Positions 1 to 8,425 of a DNA stretch of 55,055 nt are shown here, piece after piece. The DNA lies in contig NZ_CAMLGS010000014.1 of NCBI RefSeq assembly GCF_946479685.1, positions 1-55,055 on the forward strand, in the 5' to 3' direction. Numbering within the stretch: position 1 is the first letter of the stretch; each line of letters begins with the position of its first letter. The position numbers and the translations under genes are program-made. This stretch comes from an uncultured Methylotenera sp. (GTDB taxonomy: Bacteria > Pseudomonadota > Gammaproteobacteria > Burkholderiales > Methylophilaceae). Under the pieces are notes generated by a model. The model worked only from the letters and a program-made list of their open reading frames with translations, had not been told where the DNA came from and did no database searches.

Positions 1-298
1 ATAGTTTTTTAACTCCCTTATTTATTACCGTTTTGTTACTTTTAGATTAAAAATTCTTGAATAGCGCAATTTTAACCGTCTAGGCCGAAATCTGCGAGTA
101 TTTATATGTATTTAATGGAACTTTTTTCAATCAGCCTAGTTAGCGGGCGTACGTGATTAGATTGTTTGGCACAGCATTATATAAGTGTGTGTGCCTTAAA
201 AGCTGGGCAAGTGGTGCAGTTGCTACGACTTCAATCCTGCAATATGGTGTGGTAAGCCTTTGCTGTATAATGTCGTTTTTTAGCAACACATAAGCATT
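1..298. other. Upstream intergenic region of prfB
   Basis: No coding region was recognised in these 298 bases on either strand; the sequence is AT-rich with many stops in all frames. It ends with the prfB promoter region. No end of an upstream gene could be assigned. Confidence 0.5.
266..271 (+). promoter_or_regulatory. Candidate -10 box of prfB
   Basis: TATAAT at 266-271 lies 27 bp ahead of the prfB ATG. No convincing -35 box is present at 16-18 bp spacing, so this is a weak call based on the -10 match and its position. Confidence 0.35.
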
Positions 299-1403
299 AT
301 GGAAGCAGAACAACTCAATATTATTGCTAATCGCTTAGGCGATTTAAGCGAGCGTAACCATGCCCTTCGGGGGTATCTTTGACTTTGAGTCTAAGAGCCA
401 ACGGTTAGAGGAAGTTAATGGCTTGTTGGAAGACCCTAAGATTTGGGACGACAACGCAAAGAGCCAAGCCTTAGGTAAAGAAAAGCGTACGCTTGAACTT
501 GTAGTCAACACGCTTATTCATGTGCAAGGCGGCCTAAAAGACGCGCAAGAGTTGTTTGAAATGGCGCGTGAAGAGAATGATGATGACACCTTAGTTAGTG
601 TGGAGCAGGATTCTTTAGCGCTAGAGAAAGAAATCGCCGAGATGGAGTTCAGGCGTATGTTCTCCGGAGAGTTAGACTCTGCTAACTGCTTTATCGAGTT
701 TCAATCTGGCAGTGGTGGTACCGAGGCGCAAGACTGGGCCAATATGCTGCTACGTATGTACTTACGTTACTGCGAACGCAAAGGCTTTAAAGTCGAAGTT
801 CTGGAAGAGTCTGAAGGCGATGTGGCCGGTATTAAAGGTGCATCTATTAAAGTATCTGGTGATTATGCCTATGGTACTTTGCGTACAGAGAACGGTGTGC
901 ATCGTTTAGTGCGCAAGTCACCGTTTGACTCTAATGCCAAACGCCATACCAGTTTTGCCAGTGTGCAGATATTCCCTGAGGTGGATGACTCGATTGAAAT
1001 TGACATCAACCCGGCGGATTTGCGTATTGATACCTATCGTGCCAGCGGTGCGGGCGGCCAGCATATTAACAAGACCGATTCTGCGGTGCGTATTACGCAT
1101 ATTCCGACCAATACTGTGGTGCAGTGCCAGAACGACCGTTCGCAACATCGCAACCGAGAAGAGGCGATGAATATGCTGAAAGGTGCGCTTTATAATTTAG
1201 AGCTGAATAAGCGCAATCAGGAAAAGCAAGCGCTTGAAGATGCCAAAACCGATATCGGCTGGGGGCATCAGATCAGGTCTTATGTGCTAGACCAGTCACG
1301 TATTAAAGATTTACGTACTGGCGTGGAAATTGGCAATACGCAAGGCGTGCTGGATGGCGACCTTGACCCATTTATTACCGAAAGTTTGAAGCAGGGAGTG
1401 TAG
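299..1403 (+). CDS. prfB: Peptide chain release factor 2 (programmed +1 frameshift)
   Basis: RF2 reads UGA and UAA stop codons and triggers peptide release on the ribosome. The gene is in two frames. Codons from ATG 299 encode 27 residues ([14 protein letters not shown]...) up to CTT 377-379, then in-frame TGA 380-382. A +1 shift resumes at GAC 381-383, giving about 367 residues, close to the usual 365. Visible motifs are the SPF stop-recognition tripeptide (VRKSPFDSN) and the GGQ catalytic loop ([12 protein letters not shown]). An automatic caller would start at ATG 360 in the second frame and lose the N-terminus. lysS follows after 1 bp, the conserved prfB-lysS pair. Expression is autoregulated by the frameshift: low RF2 favours shifting. 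Confidence 0.96.
368..383 (+). promoter_or_regulatory. RF2 programmed +1 frameshift site
   Basis: The string CGGGGGTATCTTTGAC has the three known elements: a Shine-Dalgarno-like GGGGG a few bases upstream, the slippery CTT codon, and the poor-context stop TGA followed by C. Only the first base (C rather than A) differs from the E. coli site. The reading frame continues as an RF2 protein only after a +1 shift here. Confidence 0.96.
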
Positions 1404-1404
1404 T

Positions 1405-2955
1405 GTGAGTAACGTGCAAAATAATGAACAAAATAATGAAGTAATTGCAGTGGATGAAAACCATGTGATTGCTGAGCGCCGCGAGAAGTTAAATGCAATT
1501 CGCGAAAACGCCAAGCAAGCTGGCGGAGCTGCTTTCCCTAATGACTTTAAACCAGACCATCACGCGGCAGCGCTGCATGCTGAGTTTGGCGGGTTTGATA
1601 ATGAAATACTGCAACCACGTGCTGTGCAAGTAAGTATTGCTGGGCGCATGATGTTAAAACGTGTGATGGGTAAAGCTAGCTTTGCCACCGTGCAAGATAG
1701 CACAGGCCGTATCCAGTTGTTTATTTCTAAAGATAACTTCACCGATGAAAATAGCGAGGCTATTTACGAGGCATTTAAACATTGGGATTTAGGCGACATC
1801 GTTGCGGCTAAAGGCGTGTTGTTTAAAACCAAAACCGGTGAGCTTTCAGTGAAAGTGTCTGAGTTGCGCTTGCTGACTAAATCACTACGTCCGCTGCCAG
1901 AGAAGTTCCACGGCTTGCAAGACCAAGAAGTGAAATACCGTCAGCGTTATGTTGATTTGATCGTGTCAGAAGAAACTCGCGCCACCTTTATTGCACGTAG
2001 TAAAGTGGTGTCTGCGATTCGTAGCTTTATGCTGGAAAACCAATTCTTGGAAGTAGAAACGCCAATGCTGCACCCTATTCCAGGTGGTGCATCAGCTAAG
2101 CCGTTTATTACGCACCACAATGCGCTAGACATGCAAATGTATATGCGTATTGCGCCTGAGTTGTATTTGAAGCGCTTGGTAGTAGGTGGTTTTGAGCGTG
2201 TGTTTGAAGTGAACCGTAATTTCCGTAATGAGGGTTTAAGCGTGCGCCATAACCCAGAATTTACCATGATGGAGTTTTATGCGGCATATACCGACTACCT
2301 ATGGCTGATGGACTTCACCGAGCGCTGCATCCGTGCAGCTGCGATTGCGGCGACAGGCTCAGCTGTATTGCAATATCAGGGTCGTGAACTGGATTTAAGC
2401 AAGCCATTCCAACGCTTGACCATTGTGGGCGCAATTCAAAAATATGCACCGCAATATACGCTTGAGCAATTGAACGATGCAGACTTCTTGCGTGCAGAGA
2501 TCCTGAAATTTGGCACCAAGCCATTTGACCATGCTGGCTTAGGCGCATTGCAATTGGCGTTGTTTGAAGAAACTGCAGAAAGCCAATTGTGGGAGCCGAC
2601 CTACATTATCGATTACCCAGTAGAAGTTTCACCTTTAGCGCGTGCATCAGATAAAAACCCGGAAATTACCGAGCGTTTTGAGTTGTTTGTGACTGGACGT
2701 GAGATTGCCAACGGCTTTAGCGAGTTGAACGATGCTGAAGACCAAGCTGCACGTTTCCATGCGCAAATGAAGGCAAAAGAAGCAGGTGATGCTGAGGCGA
2801 TGTACTACGATGCTGACTTTATTCGTGCGCTAGAGTATGGTATGCCTCCGACCGGTGGCTGTGGTATTGGTATTGACCGTTTGGTGATGATGATCACTGA
2901 TAGCCCAAGCATCCGCGATGTGATTCTGTTCCCGCATATGCGCCCAGAGGCTTAG
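1405..2955 (+). CDS. lysS: Lysine--tRNA ligase (class II)
   Basis: Charges tRNA-Lys with lysine in the cytoplasm. The protein is 516 residues, normal for the bacterial class II enzyme. An N-terminal OB-fold anticodon-binding domain (about residues 60-170, around [18 protein letters not shown]) precedes the catalytic domain. Motif 2 is seen as [20 protein letters not shown] and motif 3 as [10 protein letters not shown] near the C-terminus. The start is GTG at 1405, one base after the prfB stop, with a GGAG ribosome binding site (1395-1398) inside the end of prfB, so the genes are probably translationally coupled. A strong terminator follows. Confidence 0.97.
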   Translation: MSNVQNNEQNNEVIAVDENHVIAERREKLNAIRENAKQAGGAAFPNDFKPDHHAAALHAEFGGFDNEILQPRAVQVSIAGRMMLKRVMGKASFATVQDSTGRIQLFISKDNFTDENSEAIYEAFKHWDLGDIVAAKGVLFKTKTGELSVKVSELRLLTKSLRPLPEKFHGLQDQEVKYRQRYVDLIVSEETRATFIARSKVVSAIRSFMLENQFLEVETPMLHPIPGGASAKPFITHHNALDMQMYMRIAPELYLKRLVVGGFERVFEVNRNFRNEGLSVRHNPEFTMMEFYAAYTDYLWLMDFTERCIRAAAIAATGSAVLQYQGRELDLSKPFQRLTIVGAIQKYAPQYTLEQLNDADFLRAEILKFGTKPFDHAGLGALQLALFEETAESQLWEPTYIIDYPVEVSPLARASDKNPEITERFELFVTGREIANGFSELNDAEDQAARFHAQMKAKEAGDAEAMYYDADFIRALEYGMPPTGGCGIGIDRLVMMITDSPSIRDVILFPHMRPEA

Positions 2956-2980
2956 TTTAATTAGTATTGTCTGTTAATAA

Positions 2981-3007
2981 AAAAGCCGTCCTAGCGACGG
3001 CTTTTTT
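2981..3007 (+). terminator. Rho-independent terminator after lysS
   Basis: Stem GCCGTC (2985-2990) / GACGGC (2996-3001) with a 5-base loop, followed by six T (3002-3007) and preceded by A residues, so it can be extended by A-T pairs. Confidence 0.93.
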
Positions 3008-3069
3008 ATTTTGTTGCAGAAATGCAACAGAATAAACATAAAGGAAAAATAATTTTCATAAAGATTGAA

Positions 3070-3087
3070 CTGTCATGAAACTGTAAT
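3070..3087 (+). promoter_or_regulatory. Pho box (PhoB operator) of the porin gene
   Basis: CTGTCAT (3070-3076), spacer GAAA, CTGTAAT (3081-3087): two 7-bp direct repeats separated by 4 AT-rich bases, 13 of 14 repeat positions matching the PhoB consensus CTGTCAT. A -10-like CAAAAT lies about 10 bp downstream (3098-3103), as in promoters where PhoB replaces the -35 contact. The start codon is 70 bp further on. Phosphate-starvation control is inferred from this site and the porin family. Confidence 0.85.
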
Positions 3088-3157
3088 ACGACTACCGCAA
3101 AATCCCCTCTGTCGAAAAACGCAGTAAATAATTATTAAATTAATAGAGGGAATGTAA

Positions 3158-4681
3158 ATGAACTACAAATTACGCAGCTTGGTAGCTGCGAGTATCACAG
3201 GTGCATTAATGTTCGGTGTTGCGCAACAGGCATCTGCAGATTCTACTATGGATATTGTGAATGCGTTGGTTGCAAAAGGCGTGTTAACAGAAGAAGAAGG
3301 CGCGTTGCTGACTAAAGGCCGCACTGGCGAGCGCGAGGCAGCTGAGGCTAAAGCTAAAAAACAAATTAACGTAGTGAATAAAGATGGCCTACGTTTTGAA
3401 AACGAAGACAAATCAGTAAGCGTTGCTTTGGGTGGCCGCATTCACGCTGATTACCGTAATTTTGATCACAGTGGCAATGATAAGCTGGCAACTAATAGCT
3501 CTGCAAATGAATCTGATACATTTGATATTCGCCGCGCCCGTTTAGTTTTAAGCGGTCAGATTATGGATCACTACACATTCCAGTTATCAGGTGACTTTGC
3601 TGGTCAAACAGCTGGTAATACTGGTGCAACGCTTGACCAAGCATGGGTGAATGTAAACTATTGGCGTCCATTACAAGTGACTGTAGGTCAATTCAAAGCG
3701 CCAATTAGTATGGAGCGCAAAATGAGCTCTAATACTTTGGACTTTTTAGAGCGTAGCTTACATGATAGTTTAGGTAGTTATGAAGACCGCGGTCTTATGG
3801 TTTGGGGTATTCCAAAAGACGGCTTGACTTACGCTGTGTCTGTAATTAACGGTGAAGGTAACAAAAATAGTAATGATGTTGATAGCCGTGTGAGTAAACC
3901 TGAAGTTCAGTTAAATGCAACGGTAAACTTTGCTGAACTGATGGGTAATAAAGATGCTGTATACCATTTAGGTGTTGGGTACGCTGATACCGAATTTTCA
4001 AAGGCAAACTCAGCCTCAAGTAGCGCTTCTACATGGTGGGTAGCGGGTTCGAACCAGTTTAGAACTGAAGCCCGTGGTATCAACTATTTAACCTTACCAA
4101 ATGTAGGCTCTGTTGCTAATACTAGCAACGCAATTGAGCGTCAGCGTTTTGCACTTGAGGGAGCTGTTGCATTAGGCCCTGTTAAGGTCGTAAGCGAGTG
4201 GATGCGTAATAGTTTCAAAGGGGATTTAAGCCCGACAGCTGATTTTAATAACAATATTGATGCATGGTATGTATCGACGTTATGGAACATAACTGGCGAG
4301 AAGTTTGCTGACTTTTACAAAGATGGTGTTTTTAAAGGTGTTAAACCAACTAACAACTTTGATTTGGGTAAAGGTGGCGGTACTTGGCAATTAGGCTTAC
4401 GTTATGCTCATTTAGATGCAAGCGATTTTAATACCTCACAGTTCGCTTATAATGGGACAGGGACTCAAGTTCAGAATGGTGTGACTAGGGTAAACAAAAG
4501 CTTAAATGCGAGCACATTTGAAGCAGAGTCATGGACGGTTGGTTTGAATTTTGTGCCTAACCCAAATACACGTTTTATGCTTAACTTTATTCAAACCAAT
4601 TTTGACACACCAATCTCGGTTGAGGGTAAGTTGAAAGATAACGAGAAAGCAATTACTGCACGTGCACAATTTAACTTCTAG
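3158..4681 (+). CDS. Phosphate-selective porin, OprP/OprO family
   Basis: Outer-membrane trimeric beta-barrel channel, probably taking up phosphate or polyphosphate. The 507-residue protein has a clear signal peptide (MNYKLRSLVAASITGALMF..., cleavage near AQQASA|DS). A short N-terminal helical/charged segment follows (residues 30-75), then a barrel containing GRIHADYRNFD, DTFDIRRARL and YTFQLSGDFAG, typical of OprP/O. It ends in ...RAQFNF with the terminal Phe expected for Bam-dependent insertion. The ribosome binding site AGAGGGA is at 3145-3151. The Pho box upstream supports phosphate rather than another anion. It is monocistronic, flanked by terminators on both sides. Confidence 0.88.
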   Translation: MNYKLRSLVAASITGALMFGVAQQASADSTMDIVNALVAKGVLTEEEGALLTKGRTGEREAAEAKAKKQINVVNKDGLRFENEDKSVSVALGGRIHADYRNFDHSGNDKLATNSSANESDTFDIRRARLVLSGQIMDHYTFQLSGDFAGQTAGNTGATLDQAWVNVNYWRPLQVTVGQFKAPISMERKMSSNTLDFLERSLHDSLGSYEDRGLMVWGIPKDGLTYAVSVINGEGNKNSNDVDSRVSKPEVQLNATVNFAELMGNKDAVYHLGVGYADTEFSKANSASSSASTWWVAGSNQFRTEARGINYLTLPNVGSVANTSNAIERQRFALEGAVALGPVKVVSEWMRNSFKGDLSPTADFNNNIDAWYVSTLWNITGEKFADFYKDGVFKGVKPTNNFDLGKGGGTWQLGLRYAHLDASDFNTSQFAYNGTGTQVQNGVTRVNKSLNASTFEAESWTVGLNFVPNPNTRFMLNFIQTNFDTPISVEGKLKDNEKAITARAQFNF

Positions 4682-4703
4682 TTAGTCCTTGCTGCATATG
4701 CAT

Positions 4704-4731
4704 AAAAAAACCCGCGCAAGCGGGTTTTTTT
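4704..4731. terminator. Bidirectional terminator between porin and response regulator
   Basis: Stem CCCGC (4711-4715) / GCGGG (4720-4724), GCAA tetraloop, T tract 4725-4731 and A tract 4704-4710. It serves the plus-strand porin and the convergent minus-strand regulator operon ending at 4746. Confidence 0.93.
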
Positions 4732-4745
4732 ATGGGCTTTTGCTT

Positions 4746-5207
4746 TTACTCTTTCATAAAATGGTTGGGCATTGCAAATTGCGGATTGTGTTCTTTTAGC
4801 GCGCGAAACAGCATGCGTGTTTCGAGTAGGTTCCACACTCTTAGCATCGCCTCAATTGAGTCAAATGGCTTGGTGAGGAAGTCTTTAGCACCTAGCGACA
4901 ATGCTTTTCTTCTGGCGGTAATCGTGCTGTCTGCAGTGAGTACCAGCACAGGGAGGTATTCATCTGACGTGATGCGCTTGGATAACTGTTCCAGTACGGC
5001 GTAACCATCTAACTCTGGCATCATCAGGTCGAGCAGGATGATGTCGGGCTGCAGGGCGTTAAATAGATCCATAGCTCGAGTTGGGTCTGTAGTACTGAGC
5101 ACTTGGCTAAACCCTTCTCTTGCCAGTAGTTCTTCAAGTAGGCGTAAGTTAGCATCAGAGTCATCAACAATGAGAATCTTTGCGTTAAGAATTAGCTTTT
5201 CGTTCAT
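4746..5207 (-). CDS. Single-domain response regulator (CheY-like with short tail)
   Basis: About 153 residues. The receiver domain has the acidic pair D15/D16 (ILIVDDSD), phospho-acceptor D60 (ILLDLMMPELDG), a conserved Thr in VLVLTAD and Lys in DFLTKPFD. A roughly 35-residue C-terminal tail has no recognisable output domain. ATG 5207 is chosen because it precedes the receiver directly; an in-frame extension to 5258 lies inside the kinase gene. It overlaps the 3' end of the hybrid kinase by 23 bp, so the two are co-expressed. Its output may be protein-protein interaction or phosphorelay to another component. Confidence 0.86.
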   Translation of the reverse strand: MNEKLILNAKILIVDDSDANLRLLEELLAREGFSQVLSTTDPTRAMDLFNALQPDIILLDLMMPELDGYAVLEQLSKRITSDEYLPVLVLTADSTITARRKALSLGAKDFLTKPFDSIEAMLRVWNLLETRMLFRALKEHNPQFAMPNHFMKE

Positions 5208-7167
5208 TTTTTTCAATCGAATTGAGTAGTTTATTGAGCGTTTGGTTAAAGGCTGCAATATCTAAAGGTTTAGTAAAGTACTCATATATTCCCATACGCT
5301 TGAGCAGTCCTATGCTTGCGGGCGTTGCATCTGCCGATAGAATCAAAATAGGGATATGTGCGTGTTTGGCGTTATTTTGAATGTGCTCAACTAAGTTGAC
5401 GCCAGAGCCATCCGGTAGGTTCAAATCAATTAGCGCAATATCTGGCGTGGATTTTACCAAGAAACTTTTCGCCTCTTGTATGGTGCTAACTGCATACAAG
5501 TGAAAGTTGGCATTTCTGGCAATAATTGCCTCGATCAGCGCGCGGTTGCTTGGGTTGTCTTCTACATACAATATTTTAGCCTGATGCAGCAAGGAGATGT
5601 TATTTAAAGCTGACGGAGTGCTAACGGCAGGCTGAGGCGCTTCGGCAAGCTGCTGGTAAGGCAAGGTGAGCTGGAATAGGCTTTTATCTGTTGCGATGTT
5701 GATTTCACCGCCTAGTGCAGCCATCATCTGGTTGCTCAGCGCTAACCCCAAACCTACGCCTTCGACTTTAGTATTTTCTGCACCTAGGCGTTCAAACGGG
5801 GTAAATACGCGGTGATGCATGGATTTGGGGATGCCATTGCCTTCATCGGCTACCTCGATGATGACTTTATCGTCTTTCTGGTATGCCTGTACATATACTC
5901 TGGCGTGGGCTGGACCATATTTGAGTGCGTTAGAAATTAAGTTAAGTACAATTTGCAGTAGTCTTTGCCTATCTGTAGCAATGATAAGGTCAGGCGGGTA
6001 GTAGGTTTTAATCTGGATGTGTCGCGCTTTGGCAAGTGGATGCATAAAATGCGTAGCTTCATCCAAAAGTGCCGAGATGTCGCACGCTTGAATATCAATA
6101 GGCATATCCCCGGATTCAATCCTGGCGATATCCAACACCTGATCTATCAGCTTCAGCAGGTGCTTGCCTGCGGCTGAAATCATAGACAGACTTTCTTTCT
6201 GCCTCAGGTCGGTGAGGTCTGTCTCCAGCAGGTGTGCAAAACCTAAAATGGCATTGAGCGGGGTTCTTAGCTCATGACTAGTTCTTGAAAGAAAAATGCT
6301 TTTTTCGGCATTGGCTTCTTGTGCCTGCAGCTTTGCCTGATTTGCCTCATACATGCTGTTGGTGAGTAGCTGTGCGGCCTGATCTAGCTCATGTGCTAAT
6401 TGGCCAAGTTCATCCTGGCTGATAGAGGGCAGTGCGAGCGCCTCGCCTCTGGCCAAGTGCGCGGCACTGTCTCGAATGAGTTGCACACGCTTAACGATGG
6501 TTCTGGAGAATACCCAGGCGCTGGCGAGAGTGCCTAAAATACCTGCTAATGCGGAAAGAATAGTGAGGTTAATATTGCGCTGGCGCTCATAGTTCACTTG
6601 CTTTTGGTCGTCTGCGACCAGTTTAGCTTCGCGCACGCTCATTTCTTCTATCAGTGTGCGTAGGATGTTTAAAGTTTTACCCTGCACGCTAAATTGTTTG
6701 ATTAGCGCTGTATTATCAATTTCTAGATTGCTATTAGCTAACTCAGCCAAATCTGCCAAGTTTTGATTAACTAGCGGCTTGATATGGCTGAGCTTGATAA
6801 TTTGCTCATCGTCCTCTAGTTCAGCCTCCAGCTTGCTCATGGTGGAGGCGAGGTTTTTATTGGCTTGAAAATAAATGGTGAGAAATGATTTATCCCCGGT
6901 TAGTAAATAGTCGCGTACACCGGTTGATGCCTCCACCAGCTGCGTATGTACTGCTTGAATGTCACGCTGGTTTTGTAAGGCGACTCTGAGCTTGTTTTCG
7001 AGTATAGCTGCCTGTTTCTCGTGCAAATAAAGCGAGAGCAGCGATAGCAGCAAAATAGTGAGTGGCAATGCAATCACAATCGGGCCTTTAATCCGTAATG
7101 GCAGGTCTTGCCAGATGGATGATGGGGCACGTAACTGCTGTATAAGTGCGTTTAGTTTTATTTGCAT
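5185..7167 (-). CDS. CHASE3-type hybrid sensor histidine kinase
   Basis: Inner-membrane sensor kinase of 660 residues. Order: TM1 (about 28-50, IVIALPLTILLLSLLSLYL), periplasmic CHASE3-like helical sensor (about 55-190), TM2 (about 200-222), HAMP, and HisKA with phospho-acceptor His near residue 299 (SHELRTPLNA). The HATPase has N box NLISNALKYG and G boxes DEGNGIP and GVGLGLAL. A C-terminal receiver carries VEDNPSNRAL and ALIDLNLPDGSG (acceptor Asp near 575). The start is 11 bp after the LuxR gene stop, and the stop overlaps the next response regulator, so luxR-kinase-regulator form one operon. The signal sensed is unknown. Confidence 0.92.
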   Translation of the reverse strand: MQIKLNALIQQLRAPSSIWQDLPLRIKGPIVIALPLTILLLSLLSLYLHEKQAAILENKLRVALQNQRDIQAVHTQLVEASTGVRDYLLTGDKSFLTIYFQANKNLASTMSKLEAELEDDEQIIKLSHIKPLVNQNLADLAELANSNLEIDNTALIKQFSVQGKTLNILRTLIEEMSVREAKLVADDQKQVNYERQRNINLTILSALAGILGTLASAWVFSRTIVKRVQLIRDSAAHLARGEALALPSISQDELGQLAHELDQAAQLLTNSMYEANQAKLQAQEANAEKSIFLSRTSHELRTPLNAILGFAHLLETDLTDLRQKESLSMISAAGKHLLKLIDQVLDIARIESGDMPIDIQACDISALLDEATHFMHPLAKARHIQIKTYYPPDLIIATDRQRLLQIVLNLISNALKYGPAHARVYVQAYQKDDKVIIEVADEGNGIPKSMHHRVFTPFERLGAENTKVEGVGLGLALSNQMMAALGGEINIATDKSLFQLTLPYQQLAEAPQPAVSTPSALNNISLLHQAKILYVEDNPSNRALIEAIIARNANFHLYAVSTIQEAKSFLVKSTPDIALIDLNLPDGSGVNLVEHIQNNAKHAHIPILILSADATPASIGLLKRMGIYEYFTKPLDIAAFNQTLNKLLNSIEKNERKANS

Positions 7168-7178
7168 ATGATTGGTAA

Positions 7179-7910
7179 TCAGGCTCGATAGCCGAGTTCG
7201 TAAGCCTTTACTGCGGCTTGGGTTCTATCGCGTACGTTGAGTTTACTTAACACCCGTTCTACATGAATTTTAACAGTCCCTGCGGAGATGCCCAGTTTTG
7301 TAGCTAACTCTCGATTACTTAAGCCAGACGGCAGCAAGGCGAATACTTCGCGTTCTCTGGGGGTCAGCAGTTCGATAACGGTGAGGTCTTTGTCCTCGAT
7401 ATTTGCAATGGATGACTGCTTTAGCGCTACACCTAGCATGCCACTGACTGAGTGCAACGTGATAAGTTCATGCGGGGAGAGCTGCAGGTTTTGCCCTGAT
7501 AGTGCAATAAGACCGACAGACTGCTGGCCGATAGCAATCGGAATCAGGTACTCCTGGTCAGTATCACTAAGTGTGTAGGTCCAGAATATACTGCCTTGAT
7601 ACTGGTGCGCTTTAAATTTTACCGGGTGTTTTAATAACGTGGCAAAAATACCTAACATCGGTACACGGGTACCTTGCGGTAGGGTTTGCCCTTTAGTGGC
7701 TACAATATTGAGTGTGCCAGCGGATTCGGTGGCGATAATGCCATGTTCCGCTGCAATGTATCCCGTCATTAAATCTAAAAAATATTGTGGCGAGTCGTTA
7801 TTCCAGCCATTTTCAAACAGAGCAGTGCCTAAGCTATTAAATAGCCTGACTTGGGCTTCTTTTGCCTGCGATTCTCGATTGTTGAGCCGAAACTCTCTAG
7901 CGCTTTCCAT
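7179..7910 (-). CDS. LuxR-family transcriptional regulator with GAF-like sensor domain
   Basis: The N-terminal part (about 150 residues) looks like a GAF-type domain (...GIIATESAGTLNIVATKG... and LIPIAIGQQSVGLIALSGQ). The last 65 residues are a LuxR/NarL helix-turn-helix (LTPREREVFALLPSGLSN, ISAGTVKIHVERVLSKL). There is no receiver domain, so it is probably controlled by ligand or partner rather than phosphorylation. ATG 7910 is preferred. A longer in-frame version would need TTG 8000 and would overlap a 14-bp palindrome at 7942-7955 that looks like an operator. Neither start has a good ribosome binding site. It is first gene of the kinase operon. Confidence 0.82.
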   Translation of the reverse strand: MESAREFRLNNRESQAKEAQVRLFNSLGTALFENGWNNDSPQYFLDLMTGYIAAEHGIIATESAGTLNIVATKGQTLPQGTRVPMLGIFATLLKHPVKFKAHQYQGSIFWTYTLSDTDQEYLIPIAIGQQSVGLIALSGQNLQLSPHELITLHSVSGMLGVALKQSSIANIEDKDLTVIELLTPREREVFALLPSGLSNRELATKLGISAGTVKIHVERVLSKLNVRDRTQAAVKAYELGYRA

Positions 7911-7941
7911 TGTGTCGGTATCTGGGAGTGATATATGCCGT

Positions 7942-7955
7942 TCAGTATATACTGA
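7942..7955. promoter_or_regulatory. 14-bp perfect palindrome upstream of luxR-type gene
   Basis: TCAGTATATACTGA is a perfect dyad, 32 bp ahead of the preferred LuxR-gene start and within the divergent region shared with the small exported protein gene. It could be the autoregulatory site of the LuxR protein. This rests on symmetry and position only. Confidence 0.4.
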
Positions 7956-8081
7956 TATACCTATATTGGTAGACTTTTGTTGCAATCTCTCTCTATACAA
8001 TGGCCTCGTTGCTAATGAATTAGCACAGGTAAGTGCTCGATACTAAATACAGAGCACAGTAATACGGATTAGGAGAATGAA

Positions 8082-8303
8082 ATGAAAGTATTGTCAGCAT
8101 GGTTGCTTGGGTCATGGTTAATGGGTTTGATGTTTACGTTAAGCGCAACGGCCGGTGAAACAGAGGACACAGAGAAAGAAAAAGCAGAGCTTGTCAAAGA
8201 GCGTGCCGCAGAGGCGGTAGAACAAGATAAGTCGAATCAGCATGACGTACTCAAAACGAAGTTTCTTGGTAGCAGACCTTACATGGAAACTAAAAGCAGA
8301 TAG
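8082..8303 (+). CDS. Small exported charged protein, function unknown
   Basis: 73 residues: a signal peptide (MKVLSAWLLGSWLMGLMF..., cleavage near SATA|GE), then a mature part of about 48 residues dominated by Glu/Lys and probably helical (ETEDTEKEKAELVKERAAEA). The ribosome binding site AGGAGA at 8071-8076 is well placed. No family is recognised. It is divergent from the LuxR/kinase operon and lies upstream of the SulP-carbonic anhydrase pair. A stable hairpin separates it from sulP. Its stop codon lies inside the first unit of a 13-bp tandem repeat. Confidence 0.7.
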   Translation: MKVLSAWLLGSWLMGLMFTLSATAGETEDTEKEKAELVKERAAEAVEQDKSNQHDVLKTKFLGSRPYMETKSR

Positions 8304-8335
8304 ATAACCCAGATAGGTACCCCAGATAGATACCT
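8297..8335. repeat. 13-bp tandem repeat, 3 copies, at the end of the small ORF
   Basis: Units CAGATAGATAACC, CAGATAGGTACCC and CAGATAGATACCT are exactly 13 bp each. The first contains the stop codon of the preceding gene. Confidence 0.85.
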
Positions 8336-8354
8336 AAGACACGATAGGTGACTT

Positions 8355-8386
8355 AAGGATCGCCGTTGCCGGCCAACGGCATCCTT
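8355..8386 (+). promoter_or_regulatory. Stable hairpin upstream of sulP
   Basis: AAGGAT (8355-8360) and GCCGTTG (8362-8368) pair with CAACGGC (8374-8380) and ATCCTT (8381-8386): 13 bp with a single-base bulge and 5-base loop. There is no T tract, so it is not a classical terminator. It ends 39 bp before the sulP ATG and may be an RNA stability or attenuation element. Confidence 0.55.
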
Positions 8387-8425
8387 ACTCCCTTGGCTCA
8401 GGAATATTTTGTAGAGATAGTCATC

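Noticed and set aside
1..298. Partial gene at the left edge
   Set aside because: All frames are broken by stops and no motif was recognised.
360..1403. prfB as a normal single-frame gene starting at ATG 360, or as a frameshifted pseudogene
   Set aside because: The frame change coincides with the conserved RF2 frameshift signal, and the joined protein has normal length.
3163..3441. 92-residue minus-strand ORF under the porin start
   Set aside because: Antisense to the signal peptide and N-terminus of the porin; composition not protein-like.
7911..8000. 30-residue N-terminal extension of the LuxR-type regulator from TTG 8000
   Set aside because: The extension is not part of the GAF-like domain and covers a palindrome that looks like an operator; kept only as an alternative.
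8297..8335. CRISPR-like array
   Set aside because: The units are contiguous 13-bp tandem copies with no spacers and no cas genes nearby.
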